The translations under genes and the position numbers were made by a program. Shown here piece by piece: positions 33,888 through 43,171 of a DNA stretch of 45,793 nucleotides (within the stretch, counting starts at the first letter, position 1; each line of letters starts with the position of its first letter). The stretch comes from Syntrophobacterales bacterium. Lineage in GTDB: Bacteria > Desulfobacterota > Syntrophia > Syntrophales > UBA2210. The notes below the pieces were generated by a model. That model did not search any database. It saw only the letters and a program-made list of their open reading frames with translations, and had not been told where the DNA came from. The stretch is taken from assembly GCA_021163105.1 (NCBI GenBank), contig JAGGXJ010000017.1, positions 1 to 45,793 of the forward strand, in the 5' to 3' direction.

Positions 33888-34912
33888 AAGTTTTAATATT
33901 TGGTGTAAATGGTTTTATCGGGCATCACCTGACAAACAGGATTCTAAGCACAACCGACTGGTCTGTATATGGGATGGACCTCGGGTCTGACAGGCTGGAT
34001 AAATCCCTCGATAATCCCAGGTTTCACTTCTTGGAAGGAGATATCTCTATCAACATGGAATGGATAGAATATCATATAAAAAAGTGTGATGTCGTTATGC
34101 CGCTGGTGGCCATCGCCACTCCGAAACAGTATGTTGAAGATCCCATAGGCGTCTTCAATCTGGATTTTGAGATGAATCTCAATATCGTAAAACAGTGTGT
34201 GAAATATCATAAGAGGATAGTGTTCCCTTCCACCTCCGAGGTATACGGCGCCTCTGCCGAACCGGATTTCAAAGAGGATGAAACATTTCTTGTCCTGGGC
34301 CCCATACAGAAAGAACGTTGGATCTATTCATGCTGCAAGCAACTTCTTGATCGTGTTATTTACGCCCACGGCACCAGGGGTGACTTTGATTTTACCCTCT
34401 TCAGGCCCTTCAACTGGATCGGGCCAAAGCTGGATTCTCTGGATGTCGCGAAGGAGGGAAGCTCCAGGGTCGTGACACAGTTTATAGCGGAACTTCTGAT
34501 GAAACATCCCATATCACTCGTTGATGGAGGGCAACAGAAAAGATGTTTTACCTATGTCGACGACGGGATTGACGCCCTTATGAAAATTCTGAAAAATAAA
34601 GACAACAATTGCATGAATGAAATTATCAATATCGGAAATCCGGATAACGAGTATTCAATCAAAGAGCTTGCCTCCATCCTGAAAAATCTCTTTATGGAAC
34701 ACCCCGACCATAAAAATGATAAAGAGTTTTCCGAGATTGTCAAGGTATCAGCCGGTGATTATTACGGCAAGGGGTATCAGGATATCTATTCAAGAAAACC
34801 TAACATTGAAAAGGCGCGCAGACTGTTGAACTGGGAACCCGCGACAGGGCTGGAAAAATCTCTCAAGCTGACACTCTATTCCTTCCTGGAGGAAAATGAA
34901 ACAGTCGGTTAA
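33884..34912 (+). CDS. arnA: UDP-glucuronate decarboxylase / UDP-4-keto-pentose forming (ArnA C-terminal domain as separate protein)
   Basis: 342 aa short-chain dehydrogenase of the extended SDR group. Rossmann motif FGVNGFIGHHL binds NAD. The active site has the ArnA-specific STSEVYG (Thr, Ser, Glu) and YSCCK (Tyr-x3-Lys). RKPNIEKARRLLNWEP, near the C-terminus, contains the Arg equivalent to Arg619 of E. coli ArnA, which is characteristic of UDP-glucuronate oxidative decarboxylation to UDP-L-Ara4O. It produces the substrate of ArnB. UDP-glucose dehydrogenase (ugd) is not in the window. Confidence 0.93.
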   Translation: MKVLIFGVNGFIGHHLTNRILSTTDWSVYGMDLGSDRLDKSLDNPRFHFLEGDISINMEWIEYHIKKCDVVMPLVAIATPKQYVEDPIGVFNLDFEMNLNIVKQCVKYHKRIVFPSTSEVYGASAEPDFKEDETFLVLGPIQKERWIYSCCKQLLDRVIYAHGTRGDFDFTLFRPFNWIGPKLDSLDVAKEGSSRVVTQFIAELLMKHPISLVDGGQQKRCFTYVDDGIDALMKILKNKDNNCMNEIINIGNPDNEYSIKELASILKNLFMEHPDHKNDKEFSEIVKVSAGDYYGKGYQDIYSRKPNIEKARRLLNWEPATGLEKSLKLTLYSFLEENETVG

Positions 34913-35780
34913 TCAAAACAGGGAAAATGCCCTGACACTGAAAATTGATGTGGACACTTACATTGGTATGAAGAGGGGAGTCCCCCGTCTGCTTTCCACC
35001 ATGTCCCGCTTCGGAGTTAAGGCAACTTTTTTTCTCAGCATGGGGCCGGACGCATCAGGCCGGGCCATTTTTCAACTAATTAAAAACCGGGTGTTTCTCA
35101 AGAAGATGATAAGAACTAATGCCGGGCGCCTGTATGGAATTCGGACAGCCCTTTATGGAACACTCCTTCCCTCTCCGATGGTAGCCCTTGCGTTCCCGGA
35201 ACTGGTGGACCGCATATTGTCGGAAGGACATGAGGTAGAATTTCATGCGTGGGATCACAGACGGTGGCAGGATGATCTGCTTACCCGCTCTACCGCGTGG
35301 ATCGAAGAGTGGTTTCAAAAAGGGATAGGCGCATACACAAAACTGGCCGGCAAGCAACCGTCCTCATTCGGAGCTCCCGGATGGCTGATAGATGACAGGG
35401 CTCTGGAGATAGCCGGCAGATACGGGTTTACATACCTCAGCTGCACACGCGCACAGGAACCTTTTATACATGAGACCTCCGGCCTGATGGAGATACCCTC
35501 AGACCTGCCCTGCCTTGAAGAGATGGGCGTTGATACTTTTGTTCCAACCATATTGAATATTCTCAAAGATGGCGGCACTCACGTACTCCCTGTACATGCC
35601 GAGGCGGAAGGGGGGATATGGAACGAACACTTTACGCAGTTACTGACAGAGATACTTGATACCGACTATAGCATCGTTCCTCTTTCGACAATAAAAAACA
35701 CCCTGCGACCGGAATTACTCCCAGTAAGAAGACATCGGCTGGAACTGTTGCCGGGGCGATCCGCCGTATGCGCCGTATAA
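34896..35780 (+). CDS. arnD: 4-deoxy-4-formamido-L-arabinose-phosphoundecaprenol deformylase
   Basis: 294 aa polysaccharide-deacetylase (NodB-like) fold. It removes the formyl group from undecaprenyl-phosphate-L-Ara4FN. Hallmarks: TLKIDVDTYIGMKRGVPRLL with the metal Asp pair, GVKATFFLSMGPD, and HEVEFHAWDHRRWQ with metal-binding histidines, then GAPGWLIDD and GGTHVLPVHAEAEGG, as in ArnD. Overlaps the preceding gene by 17 bp. Last gene of the operon; the convergent ntrX ends 16 bp away. Confidence 0.93.
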   Translation: MKQSVNQNRENALTLKIDVDTYIGMKRGVPRLLSTMSRFGVKATFFLSMGPDASGRAIFQLIKNRVFLKKMIRTNAGRLYGIRTALYGTLLPSPMVALAFPELVDRILSEGHEVEFHAWDHRRWQDDLLTRSTAWIEEWFQKGIGAYTKLAGKQPSSFGAPGWLIDDRALEIAGRYGFTYLSCTRAQEPFIHETSGLMEIPSDLPCLEEMGVDTFVPTILNILKDGGTHVLPVHAEAEGGIWNEHFTQLLTEILDTDYSIVPLSTIKNTLRPELLPVRRHRLELLPGRSAVCAV

Positions 35781-35796
35781 CCGCTCTGTTGAATCG

Positions 35797-37161
35797 TTAC
35801 AATTTTTCCTTCACTTCATTGAGTCCGTAGGCCTTGATTTTCTTGTGCAGGTTACTTCTTTCCAGGCCTATGGATTTCGCTGTTTTTTTCACGTTCCAGT
35901 CGTTTTCCACCAGTTTCTTTACAAGATAATCCCTTTCAAAGGTCTCTCTCGCCCCCTTGAAAGAATATACGTCCTCTGAAAAACCGGAATCCCGGGATTT
36001 ATGATTTTCCTTCGATAGTGGTGGTATATCATCAGCCGTGATTATATCCGATGGCGATGTGATTACCAGTCGTTCTATGATATTCTTTAATTCTCTTACA
36101 TTGCCGGGCCAGGTATGACTCATAAGCACTTCAAGCGCATCATCCGTAATATGCTTCTTTTTCTTTGATTCTTTCAGCGAGAATTCTCTGATGAAATACT
36201 CTGCCAGTAGAGGCACATCCTCTATTCTGTCCCTTAGCGGAGATATTTCCAACGGTATCACATTCAATCTGTAATACAGGTCCTGCCTGAATCTTCCTTC
36301 CTTCATTTCATATTCAAGATTCTTATTGGTCGCAGCCAATACACGGACATCGGTATCAATAATCCTTGTCCCGCCCACTCTTTCGATTTTTTTCTCCTGC
36401 AGGATCCTTAGAATTTTTGCCTGGGCCTTCAGACTCATATCAGCTACTTCGTCAAGAAAAATGGTCCCTTTATTCGCAAGATCGAATTTCCCCCTTTTTT
36501 TCTCCGTGGCCCCGGTAAACGCCCCCTTTTCATGCCCGAATAGCTCACTCTCTATCAACTCTTCAGGTATGGCCGCACAGTTCACCTCTATAAAGGGCTT
36601 ATCGGAACGGCTGCTCTGCCTGTGTATCGATCTGGCAACAAGCTCCTTCCCTGTCCCGTTTTCACCCATAATCAGGATCCACGCATTGGTTGGGGAGACA
36701 ATCTGTATCATCTCTTTCAATTCAATAATCGCCTTGCTGTTTCCATCAATTTCGTGCTTCTGCCCATTTTTTAACAATTTGTTCTCTTCTTCCAGACGTA
36801 CAATATCCAGCGCGTGATTCACAATAAGAACAATTTTATCAAGAGACAGTGGCTTTTCAATAAAATCAAAGGCTCCCAGTTTTGTCGTCGTTACCGCGGA
36901 CTCAACTGATCCATGCCCGGATATCATTATAACCTGCATTTGGGGGTATCTTGACTTGATTCGCTTCAGGGTTTCGATACCGTCAATGCCGGGCAGCCAT
37001 ATATCCAGAAGGACAAGGCTGGGGAGCTCCTCCTCGATGATTTCCAGACACTCTTCCCCGCTCTGCGCGGTCAGCGTTTCATATCCCTCATCTGAAAGTA
37101 TCCCCTTTAATGACAGGCAAATACTTTCTTCATCATCTACGACCAGTATTGTTTCATTCAT
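35797..37161 (-). CDS. ntrX: Sigma-54-dependent response regulator, NtrX-like
   Basis: 454 aa. Receiver domain with phosphoacceptor Asp53 (LVLLDIWLPGIDG), an AAA+ sigma-54 activator domain with Walker A GENGTGKE, the GAFTGA loop and GGTRIIDTDVRVLAATN, and a C-terminal Fis-type helix-turn-helix (VKKTAKSIGLERSNLHKKIK). The GAFTGA motif is intact, so interaction with RpoN is expected. Partner kinase NtrY is encoded 9 bp upstream. NtrX rather than NtrC is inferred from the NtrY-type partner. Confidence 0.93.
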   Translation of the reverse strand: MNETILVVDDEESICLSLKGILSDEGYETLTAQSGEECLEIIEEELPSLVLLDIWLPGIDGIETLKRIKSRYPQMQVIMISGHGSVESAVTTTKLGAFDFIEKPLSLDKIVLIVNHALDIVRLEEENKLLKNGQKHEIDGNSKAIIELKEMIQIVSPTNAWILIMGENGTGKELVARSIHRQSSRSDKPFIEVNCAAIPEELIESELFGHEKGAFTGATEKKRGKFDLANKGTIFLDEVADMSLKAQAKILRILQEKKIERVGGTRIIDTDVRVLAATNKNLEYEMKEGRFRQDLYYRLNVIPLEISPLRDRIEDVPLLAEYFIREFSLKESKKKKHITDDALEVLMSHTWPGNVRELKNIIERLVITSPSDIITADDIPPLSKENHKSRDSGFSEDVYSFKGARETFERDYLVKKLVENDWNVKKTAKSIGLERSNLHKKIKAYGLNEVKEKL

Positions 37162-37170
37162 GATCCCATC

Positions 37171-39366
37171 CTATGCTATGGGCAGTTCGATAGACACTAT
37201 CGTTCCCCCTTCTATATTGTCTTTCATGTTCACAGAACCATTATGGTCAGATATTATGGAACTGACTATTACAAGGCCGAGGCCTGTCCCTGTCTTTTTG
37301 GTGGAAAAATAGGGTTCAAACAGTTTTAATTTATCCTCCGGCGTGATGCCAGGTCCGTTATCGCTGATATCCACCCTGACGCTGTTATGATTCTTATCAT
37401 AATGGGTGCTAATTTCAACCCTCCCGTCATGATCCACCGCCGAGACAGCGGCAACCGCGTTATCCAGAATATTAATCATCACCCTTTTTATCTGTTCCAC
37501 ATCGATATTCAGCACAGGTATGCCGGCATCTTTTCGAAAATCAAATACTATGTCTTTGTGGGCATCCTGGAAAAAGATTACGGAATCTTCAATAACCGCG
37601 TTGAGATCATTCGGGGAGGGATTCGTCACAGGCAACCTGGCGAAATGCGAGAATTCATCGACCAGATTTTTTAGGATTTCCACTTGATCTATTATAGTCT
37701 TTGTACATTCATGAAATACAGAAGATGTTTCTCCCTCAATCTTATCGCCATATTTCCGCTGCAACCTCTCGGCGCTCAGTTTAACGGGCGTCAGAGGGTT
37801 TTTTATTTCATGTGCTATTCTTTTTGCAGCTTCCCTCCACGCAGCGATACGCTCAGTCTTCTGAAGCTGGGTAATATCTTCGAATACGGCCACTATACCC
37901 ATATAATTGTCATTATCATCTCTGAGGATTGTCGCCGACACCAGGATTGCCATTATTTTATCCACGAGTATCAATTGGAGCTGTCTCTCTACAAAACCAC
38001 TATCGTTTGTATTCAACTCATCAAGAAGCTCCAGTACCATTTTCATGTGCTCCGGGTTTAAGACATCTTCATATCTCCTGTTGAGAACCTCTTCCCCGTT
38101 TACACCCAGCATCTTTTCCGCCGCGTTGTTGATCGTACTGATCGTATCATGTCTGTCTATGGAAATCACACCGGCTGAAACATTGCGAAGTACAGTTTCC
38201 ATGTATTTCCTGCGTTGCTCAAGGTCTATATTTACCTGTTTCAATTCCAGGCTGCTTGCCTTGAGGTCCTCTGTCATCTGGTTAAAGGAATCAGCCAACA
38301 CCCCTATCTCATCCTCTACCAGAATATCTATATGGTAATCGAGATTACCGTGAGCTACTTCATTGGTCGCCTCCGCAAGATCCTGTATGGGAACGGTTAT
38401 CCCCTTCGCCAGGAAGAGACCAAACCACATGGAGGAAAAGATGATCAGAAGGGTTACGATGAATAGGGTAACAATATAACTTATTTTTATAGGATTTTTC
38501 AGCAACTTAAGCTGTTCGTACTCTTCAGACATCTTGGAAATGATGGACATCTTTTTAATTAATCCCTTATCTATAAAGCAACTGACAGCTATGACCCCTA
38601 TAACCTCTTTAGGGCTGAAGTTGGAATAGACAGGGGCTATGCCGATTACCATGTCCCCCCCGCCCGCCGGCTGAACAATTGAAAGATTCTTACCCATAAA
38701 AACATCTTCCAGAACATTGGGAGAAAATTTGGGGGGCAATATATCCGGATTGACGGGATCCTGTAGAAACAAACTGCTGTCTCTGTTATCAAAACGCACA
38801 TCCAGGGAACCAAGATTAAAATATTTCTGTCTCTGTGCCAGAAACGCCTTCAGATAATCTGTCCGATCTTTTTCATATAACTTGTTGTCTGTTATTTCCG
38901 ATCCTATCTGTCGCGCATAGTACTTTGTATTATCGGCACACTGCTGGTAGTAATTCTGAGCAACTTCAAGGGATAAATTGAGCGCGTTGCCCATCTTCAG
39001 ATCAAACCAGTTGTCTATATTGTATGAGAGAAATTTAACAGAAACCAGAAAAAGCGTGACGGTCGGTATAAGCGACAGAATCATAAAGGCGACGACAAGC
39101 TTCGTCCTGAGTTTCGACCCCAGGATTCCCCGTCTTCGTTCGAATATAAGTTTGGCTAAATTTCTTATGATAAGAAAGATGAGAAGGATGATAAGAACCA
39201 GATTTATATTGATCAGGCCGAAAATCAATACTTCATTGGATATCGGCAGAAGGATTTCTATACTGGAAAGATGGCTTTCTATATAGGTGAGAGCAATGAT
39301 TACAACTATGACAACAAATATCGCGATACGTTCCCTGCGACGCTTCTTTAATTCATCGGCATTCAT
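37171..39366 (-). CDS. ntrY: NtrY-like membrane sensor histidine kinase
   Basis: 731 aa. Membrane segments at ~13-29, 46-67 and 88-110, a periplasmic sensor region (~115-290), a fourth segment (~293-320), HAMP (~321-372), PAS (~390-500), HisKA with phosphoacceptor His519 in AHEIKNPLTPVKLSAERL, and HATPase ending DNGPGITPEDKLKLFEPYFS with KKTGTGLGLVI. The three N-terminal helices before the sensor are typical of NtrY. Upstream gene is the DUF4390 protein, a frequent neighbour of ntrYX. Signal is unknown; roles in nitrogen or envelope/redox control are both reported for the family. Confidence 0.93.
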   Translation of the reverse strand: MNADELKKRRRERIAIFVVIVVIIALTYIESHLSSIEILLPISNEVLIFGLININLVLIILLIFLIIRNLAKLIFERRRGILGSKLRTKLVVAFMILSLIPTVTLFLVSVKFLSYNIDNWFDLKMGNALNLSLEVAQNYYQQCADNTKYYARQIGSEITDNKLYEKDRTDYLKAFLAQRQKYFNLGSLDVRFDNRDSSLFLQDPVNPDILPPKFSPNVLEDVFMGKNLSIVQPAGGGDMVIGIAPVYSNFSPKEVIGVIAVSCFIDKGLIKKMSIISKMSEEYEQLKLLKNPIKISYIVTLFIVTLLIIFSSMWFGLFLAKGITVPIQDLAEATNEVAHGNLDYHIDILVEDEIGVLADSFNQMTEDLKASSLELKQVNIDLEQRRKYMETVLRNVSAGVISIDRHDTISTINNAAEKMLGVNGEEVLNRRYEDVLNPEHMKMVLELLDELNTNDSGFVERQLQLILVDKIMAILVSATILRDDNDNYMGIVAVFEDITQLQKTERIAAWREAAKRIAHEIKNPLTPVKLSAERLQRKYGDKIEGETSSVFHECTKTIIDQVEILKNLVDEFSHFARLPVTNPSPNDLNAVIEDSVIFFQDAHKDIVFDFRKDAGIPVLNIDVEQIKRVMINILDNAVAAVSAVDHDGRVEISTHYDKNHNSVRVDISDNGPGITPEDKLKLFEPYFSTKKTGTGLGLVIVSSIISDHNGSVNMKDNIEGGTIVSIELPIA

Positions 39367-39408
39367 ATATGTACCACTCTGTCAGATATCATCTCGCCGA
39401 GTCGGGAT

Positions 39409-39449
39409 TTACAGTTTTCATTATGTCAAAGACTTATGAAAACTGAGTC
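39409..39449. repeat. 41-bp direct repeat with internal palindrome, copy 1
   Basis: Contains CAGTTTTCAT and, 14 nt later, ATGAAAACTG, a perfect 10-bp inverted repeat. Differs from copy 2 at only two positions. Confidence 0.75.
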
Positions 39450-39495
39450 ACGCACCACGTATACCGATTCGCTCCGCTCCCGGTATTAATTCGAC

Positions 39496-39536
39496 TTACA
39501 GTTTTCATTACGTCAAAAACTTATGAAAACTGAGTC
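39496..39536. repeat. 41-bp direct repeat with internal palindrome, copy 2
   Basis: Same element as at 39409, 46 bp further on. The spacer contains its own short stem (TACCG/CGGTA). It ends 3 bp before the stop of the DUF4390 gene. Confidence 0.75.
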
Positions 39537-39539
39537 TCA

Positions 39540-40094
39540 TTAATAAACAAACTCCTGCCTGAACCAGTCCGTTTCGAAATCCCACAGGGAAACAAAGAAA
39601 AAGACATATTCCAGATGTAGCGGGAGGCGAACCTCTTCAAGCTTTGCCTTCACTCTCAGATAGTATCTATCGCCTTTCGTCATCTGCCTTAAAGGTGTAA
39701 AAGCAATACCGTTCAGCTCCGACATTGCAATCTTTGCTTTTGAAAATTCCTTAAACTGTTCCGGCTTTCTATCGTTTTCGGTAAAGACGACATAAAAAAT
39801 CTTCTTTATATTATCGTATTTAATTGTGTGCTTTACTTCAAGAAAAGATTCCTTTTTATCAAACCAGTGATGGCGTTCCCTCTGCAACTCCAGGACAAAT
39901 GTAAAGGTGGTCGGGATCCCGGCGAGTATCGCCTCTTCCATGTCTCTTTTAAAACAATTTTCCACCTTGAGATAAACGAGTAGATTTTCAGATGTGTTGG
40001 TTATAATAAGGTCCGTTACTTTTGCTTCTGCCGCGAAAGCTTCTGCCGGCAGAAACAAGAGGCATAACACTATAAAAATTTTGCAGATTCGCAC
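39540..40094 (-). CDS. DUF4390 periplasmic protein
   Basis: 184 aa with a signal peptide (IFIVLCLLFLPAEAFA, ~residues 6-21) and a mature beta-rich domain: KVTDLIITNTSENLLVYLKVENCF, GIPTTFTFVLELQRERHHWFDKK, and a C-terminal FFVSLWDFETDWFRQEF. These match DUF4390, which sits upstream of ntrY in many proteobacteria. It probably lies in the periplasm, perhaps near the NtrY sensor domain; function unknown. Read in the same direction as ntrYX, with the two 41-bp repeats in the gap. Confidence 0.85.
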   Translation of the reverse strand: MRICKIFIVLCLLFLPAEAFAAEAKVTDLIITNTSENLLVYLKVENCFKRDMEEAILAGIPTTFTFVLELQRERHHWFDKKESFLEVKHTIKYDNIKKIFYVVFTENDRKPEQFKEFSKAKIAMSELNGIAFTPLRQMTKGDRYYLRVKAKLEEVRLPLHLEYVFFFVSLWDFETDWFRQEFVY

Positions 40095-40318
40095 GTAATC
40101 AATCTCCAGTTTGTCAATCCTGGCAACCCTGTGAAGTTAAAATCGCGGAAAGGAAGCATGTTAAGAAAAGGTGACTCAAAAAGCAAGATTTATTTGAAGG
40201 GAGAACCGGCAGGGACTTGACTGCTTACTTGTCCAGGCTTCCGGCTGCAAGCGATGAGGACTGTGCACACCGTTCCCCTCAAAAACGAAGTCGGTATCGA
40301 TTTTTAGATGGGTACAAA

Positions 40319-41260
40319 TTAATTTTCGGCAAGAGAAGCAATATCATCCGCCGGGTCATAAGGATGGGCATCGATTATCTCGTCGAACAACTCTCTTTCA
40401 CCGTTAAAATAATGGGCCATCTCCCAGCATTCTCCATGATCCAGAAGTTTTCTCAAAAGGAGATTGTTTAATTTGTGACCGGATTTGTACGCCACAAAAT
40501 GACCTATAATGGGCATCCCGAGAAGGGATAAATCTCCAATAGCATCTAAGATCTTATGCTTTACAAACTCATCAGGAAATCTGAGCCCTTCCTTGTTGAT
40601 AACCTTTTCATCATCCAGCACTATCGCGTTATTTAGAGAACCTCCAAGAGCGAGTCCTCTTGCCTGGAGATATTCTACCTCCTGAAGAAATCCGAACGTC
40701 CTGGCCGCACAAATGTTTTTTTCATATGTGTCATGAGAGAAAAGCATGTCATGCGACTGCTTCCCTATCAAAGGATGACTGAAATCTATGTCGTAGGTGA
40801 TCCTGAATTCAGGGGAAGGAATGAGGGCCGCTCTGCCTTCATTATCAGAAACAGATACAGGCTTTTTTATCACTACGAATCTTTTTGATTTGCCCTGAGA
40901 TTTTATGCCGGCGTTTTTCAGAAAATCGACAAATGGTAGAGAGCTGCCATCCATGATTGGAATTTCAAAGGAGTCTGTTTCTACAATCGCATTATCTACT
41001 CCCATTCCAAAAAACGCGGATAACAGATGTTCGACCGTTGAAATTCTGGCCCCATTCATTCCAAGGGTCGTCGCCAGCGTAGTGTCGGATACATTTGTGG
41101 GCTCTGCCTTGATTCCGTCACTCCCCGGCAAATCTCTTCTGTAAAACACAATACCTTCATCAACCTCTGCCGGCTTGATAGTCATGTTTATCTTTCTGCC
41201 GGAGTGTAAACCTACACTTTGACAGTTTATTGTATTTTCGATAGTCTTTTGTACATACAT
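40319..41260 (-). CDS. lpxC: UDP-3-O-acyl-N-acetylglucosamine deacetylase
   Basis: 313 aa; the committed, zinc-dependent step of lipid A synthesis. Zinc ligands His78 (VEHLLSAFFGMG), His235 and Asp239 (VKHKILDAIGDL), and the catalytic His262 in YKSGHKLNN are all present. N-terminus YVQKTIENTINCQSVGLHSG fits LpxC. ATG at 41260 is chosen: GAGGTGG is ~6 bases upstream, and the ten residues added by starting at 41290 are not family-like. It shows the organism makes lipopolysaccharide, the target of the arn pathway in this window. Confidence 0.96.
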   Translation of the reverse strand: MYVQKTIENTINCQSVGLHSGRKINMTIKPAEVDEGIVFYRRDLPGSDGIKAEPTNVSDTTLATTLGMNGARISTVEHLLSAFFGMGVDNAIVETDSFEIPIMDGSSLPFVDFLKNAGIKSQGKSKRFVVIKKPVSVSDNEGRAALIPSPEFRITYDIDFSHPLIGKQSHDMLFSHDTYEKNICAARTFGFLQEVEYLQARGLALGGSLNNAIVLDDEKVINKEGLRFPDEFVKHKILDAIGDLSLLGMPIIGHFVAYKSGHKLNNLLLRKLLDHGECWEMAHYFNGERELFDEIIDAHPYDPADDIASLAEN

Positions 41261-41435
41261 TAACTCCACCTCACGGGCAGAAGAGAGCAATAACCATACC
41301 AGATACAGCTCAAGAAAATCAGTTATGCAATCCAGTCACAACCTGCTTAAAATACAAGAATTATAACTTTAGAATTTTTGCTGCCGAAATGGCAGACAGA
41401 ACAGACCCTCAATAAGTGTGTCAAAAAAGCCACAC

Positions 41436-41981
41436 TTACGCTTTATCCTTTGGTTTTTTATAGAATCTCTCCTTCTCGCTGTAGATACATCCACAATATT
41501 GTTGTCTGTACATATTCAAATCTCTGGATATCCTAATTCCCTCTTTCCAACCCTTCCGGAAATCGTGGTAGTAAAATTCTGTGCCATGTTTTTTCCCAAG
41601 ACTCTCTCCCAGATCCTTAAGCAGATGGTGATCTTGAAATTTGCTGTAGAGAAGCGTTGATGTAAATCCGTCAAACTTACCCTTCTTTGCAATATGCGCG
41701 GTATATTCCATGCGCAAGTGATAACAGTACTCACATCTTTTTTCTTCTCTGAAGACTACACCTCTGAGAAATTCTTCCATGGGATAATCGTCGAATTTGA
41801 TAAGCCTCATGCCGATATCCTCAGAATATTTTATTACTGTATCCATCCTCTTTTTGTATTCCGCATAGGGATGAATATTAGGGTTATAAAAAATGCCTGT
41901 AACCTCATGCCCATCTTTTTTTAATATATCAATGGGATAAATAGCGCACGGAGCACAGCATATATGAAGCAATATTTTCAT
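41436..41981 (-). CDS. queH: Epoxyqueuosine reductase QueH
   Basis: 181 aa, formerly DUF208. The last step of queuosine synthesis, in a form unrelated to QueG. Conserved cysteine clusters: LHICCAPCAIYP at the N-terminus, RCEYCYHLRMEYTA in the middle and RQQYCGCIYSEKERF near the end, which bind an Fe-S cluster and a second metal. Also HDFRKGWKEGIRIS, typical of the family. Length is normal. It lies between lpxC and ruvB on the same strand; functional link to them not evident. Confidence 0.93.
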   Translation of the reverse strand: MKILLHICCAPCAIYPIDILKKDGHEVTGIFYNPNIHPYAEYKKRMDTVIKYSEDIGMRLIKFDDYPMEEFLRGVVFREEKRCEYCYHLRMEYTAHIAKKGKFDGFTSTLLYSKFQDHHLLKDLGESLGKKHGTEFYYHDFRKGWKEGIRISRDLNMYRQQYCGCIYSEKERFYKKPKDKA

Positions 41982-41992
41982 AAGTCAGTTAC

Positions 41993-42041
41993 CGGTTATC
42001 AGTTGTCGGTTTACAGTTTACAGTTTACGGTTCAAGGTTTA
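41993..42041. repeat. Seven tandem heptamers
   Basis: CGGTTAT, CAGTTGT, CGGTTTA, CAGTTTA, CAGTTTA, CGGTTCA, AGGTTTA in perfect 7-bp phase, between queH and ruvB. The longest array of this family in the window. Confidence 0.75.
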
Positions 42042-42087
42042 CAGTGCGTTAAGTTTGAACAGTGACCCATGGAACCTTGACCATGAG

Positions 42088-43107
42088 CTACAACAATTCT
42101 TTCTGGTTTTTGTCGGCCCATGGCCTCCCAAAATGTTCGTACGCAAGCTTTGTCGCTACTCTCCCCCTCGTTGTGCGATGGAGAAACCCTTCCTGTATAA
42201 GGAAGGGTTCATAGACGTCTTCAATAGTATTCCTTTCTTCGCCTATTGCGGATGAAAGGCTGTCAATGCCAACAGGCCCACCATCGAATTTGTCAATCAA
42301 AGTGAGCAGGATCTTTCTATCCATGAAATCAAATCCCCTGTAATCCACCTCCAGCAGCTCCAAGGCGTCTATTGCAACGGCTTCTGTGATTACACCGTCA
42401 GCTCTTACCTGGGTAAAGTCACGAACCCTCTTGAGAAGCCTGTTTGCTATGCGTGGCGTTCCTCTGGAACGACGGGCTATCTCCGGCGCACCAGCATCAT
42501 CAATTGTTATCGACAGGATATCTGCAGATCTCCTGATAATTATCGCAAGTTCTTCAGGTGTATAAAATTCAAGCCGGAAACTCATACCGAACCTGTCTCG
42601 AAGAGGAGAAGTAAGAAGACCCGCCCTGGTGGTGGCTCCTACCAGGGTAAACCGCGGAATATCCAGTTTCATCGAACGAGCGGACGGCCCCTGACCAATA
42701 AGTATATCAATATAACAATCCTCCATTGCCGGGTAGAGGATTTCCTCCACTACGTGAGGGAGCCTGTGAATCTCATCTATGAAAAGTATATCATCTTCTT
42801 TTAAATTCGTAAGGATAGCGGCCAGATCTCCGGGACGATCTATGACAGGGCCGGATGTCACCTTTATGTCAACGCACATTTCTCTCGCCATGATATAAGC
42901 CAGAGTTGTCTTTCCAAGACCAGGGGGACCATACAGCAACACATGATCGAGTGCTTCGCTTCTACCCTTCGCCGCTTCCATGAAGATGGAAAGATTTTCC
43001 TTTATTTTTTCCTGTCCTACATACTCGACAAGAGTTTTCGGACGCAGAGAGTATTCGAACCCACCTTCATCACTCAACTGCTCAGGATCTATTATTGGCG
43101 CTTTCAT
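42088..43107 (-). CDS. ruvB: Holliday junction branch-migration helicase RuvB
   Basis: 339 aa from ATG 43107 (GAGTGG ~8 bases upstream; GTG at 43119 would add four residues). AAA+ motor: [19 protein letters not shown], Walker [13 protein letters not shown], Walker [12 protein letters not shown], sensor [18 protein letters not shown] with the Arg finger, and a C-terminal winged-helix domain ([38 protein letters not shown]). Works with RuvA to move Holliday junctions. The ruvC-ruvA-ruvB order is classical. Confidence 0.97.
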   Translation of the reverse strand: MKAPIIDPEQLSDEGGFEYSLRPKTLVEYVGQEKIKENLSIFMEAAKGRSEALDHVLLYGPPGLGKTTLAYIMAREMCVDIKVTSGPVIDRPGDLAAILTNLKEDDILFIDEIHRLPHVVEEILYPAMEDCYIDILIGQGPSARSMKLDIPRFTLVGATTRAGLLTSPLRDRFGMSFRLEFYTPEELAIIIRRSADILSITIDDAGAPEIARRSRGTPRIANRLLKRVRDFTQVRADGVITEAVAIDALELLEVDYRGFDFMDRKILLTLIDKFDGGPVGIDSLSSAIGEERNTIEDVYEPFLIQEGFLHRTTRGRVATKLAYEHFGRPWADKNQKELL

Positions 43108-43171
43108 AACGCTAACCACTCATGTTATCAGATTCACTGTTCACGGTTTGTTTGGTTTGAGGACCTGCAAC

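Noticed and set aside
39409-39536. Possible CRISPR array
   Set aside because: Only two repeats, strongly palindromic, with a single spacer that is itself a stem, and no cas genes in the window.
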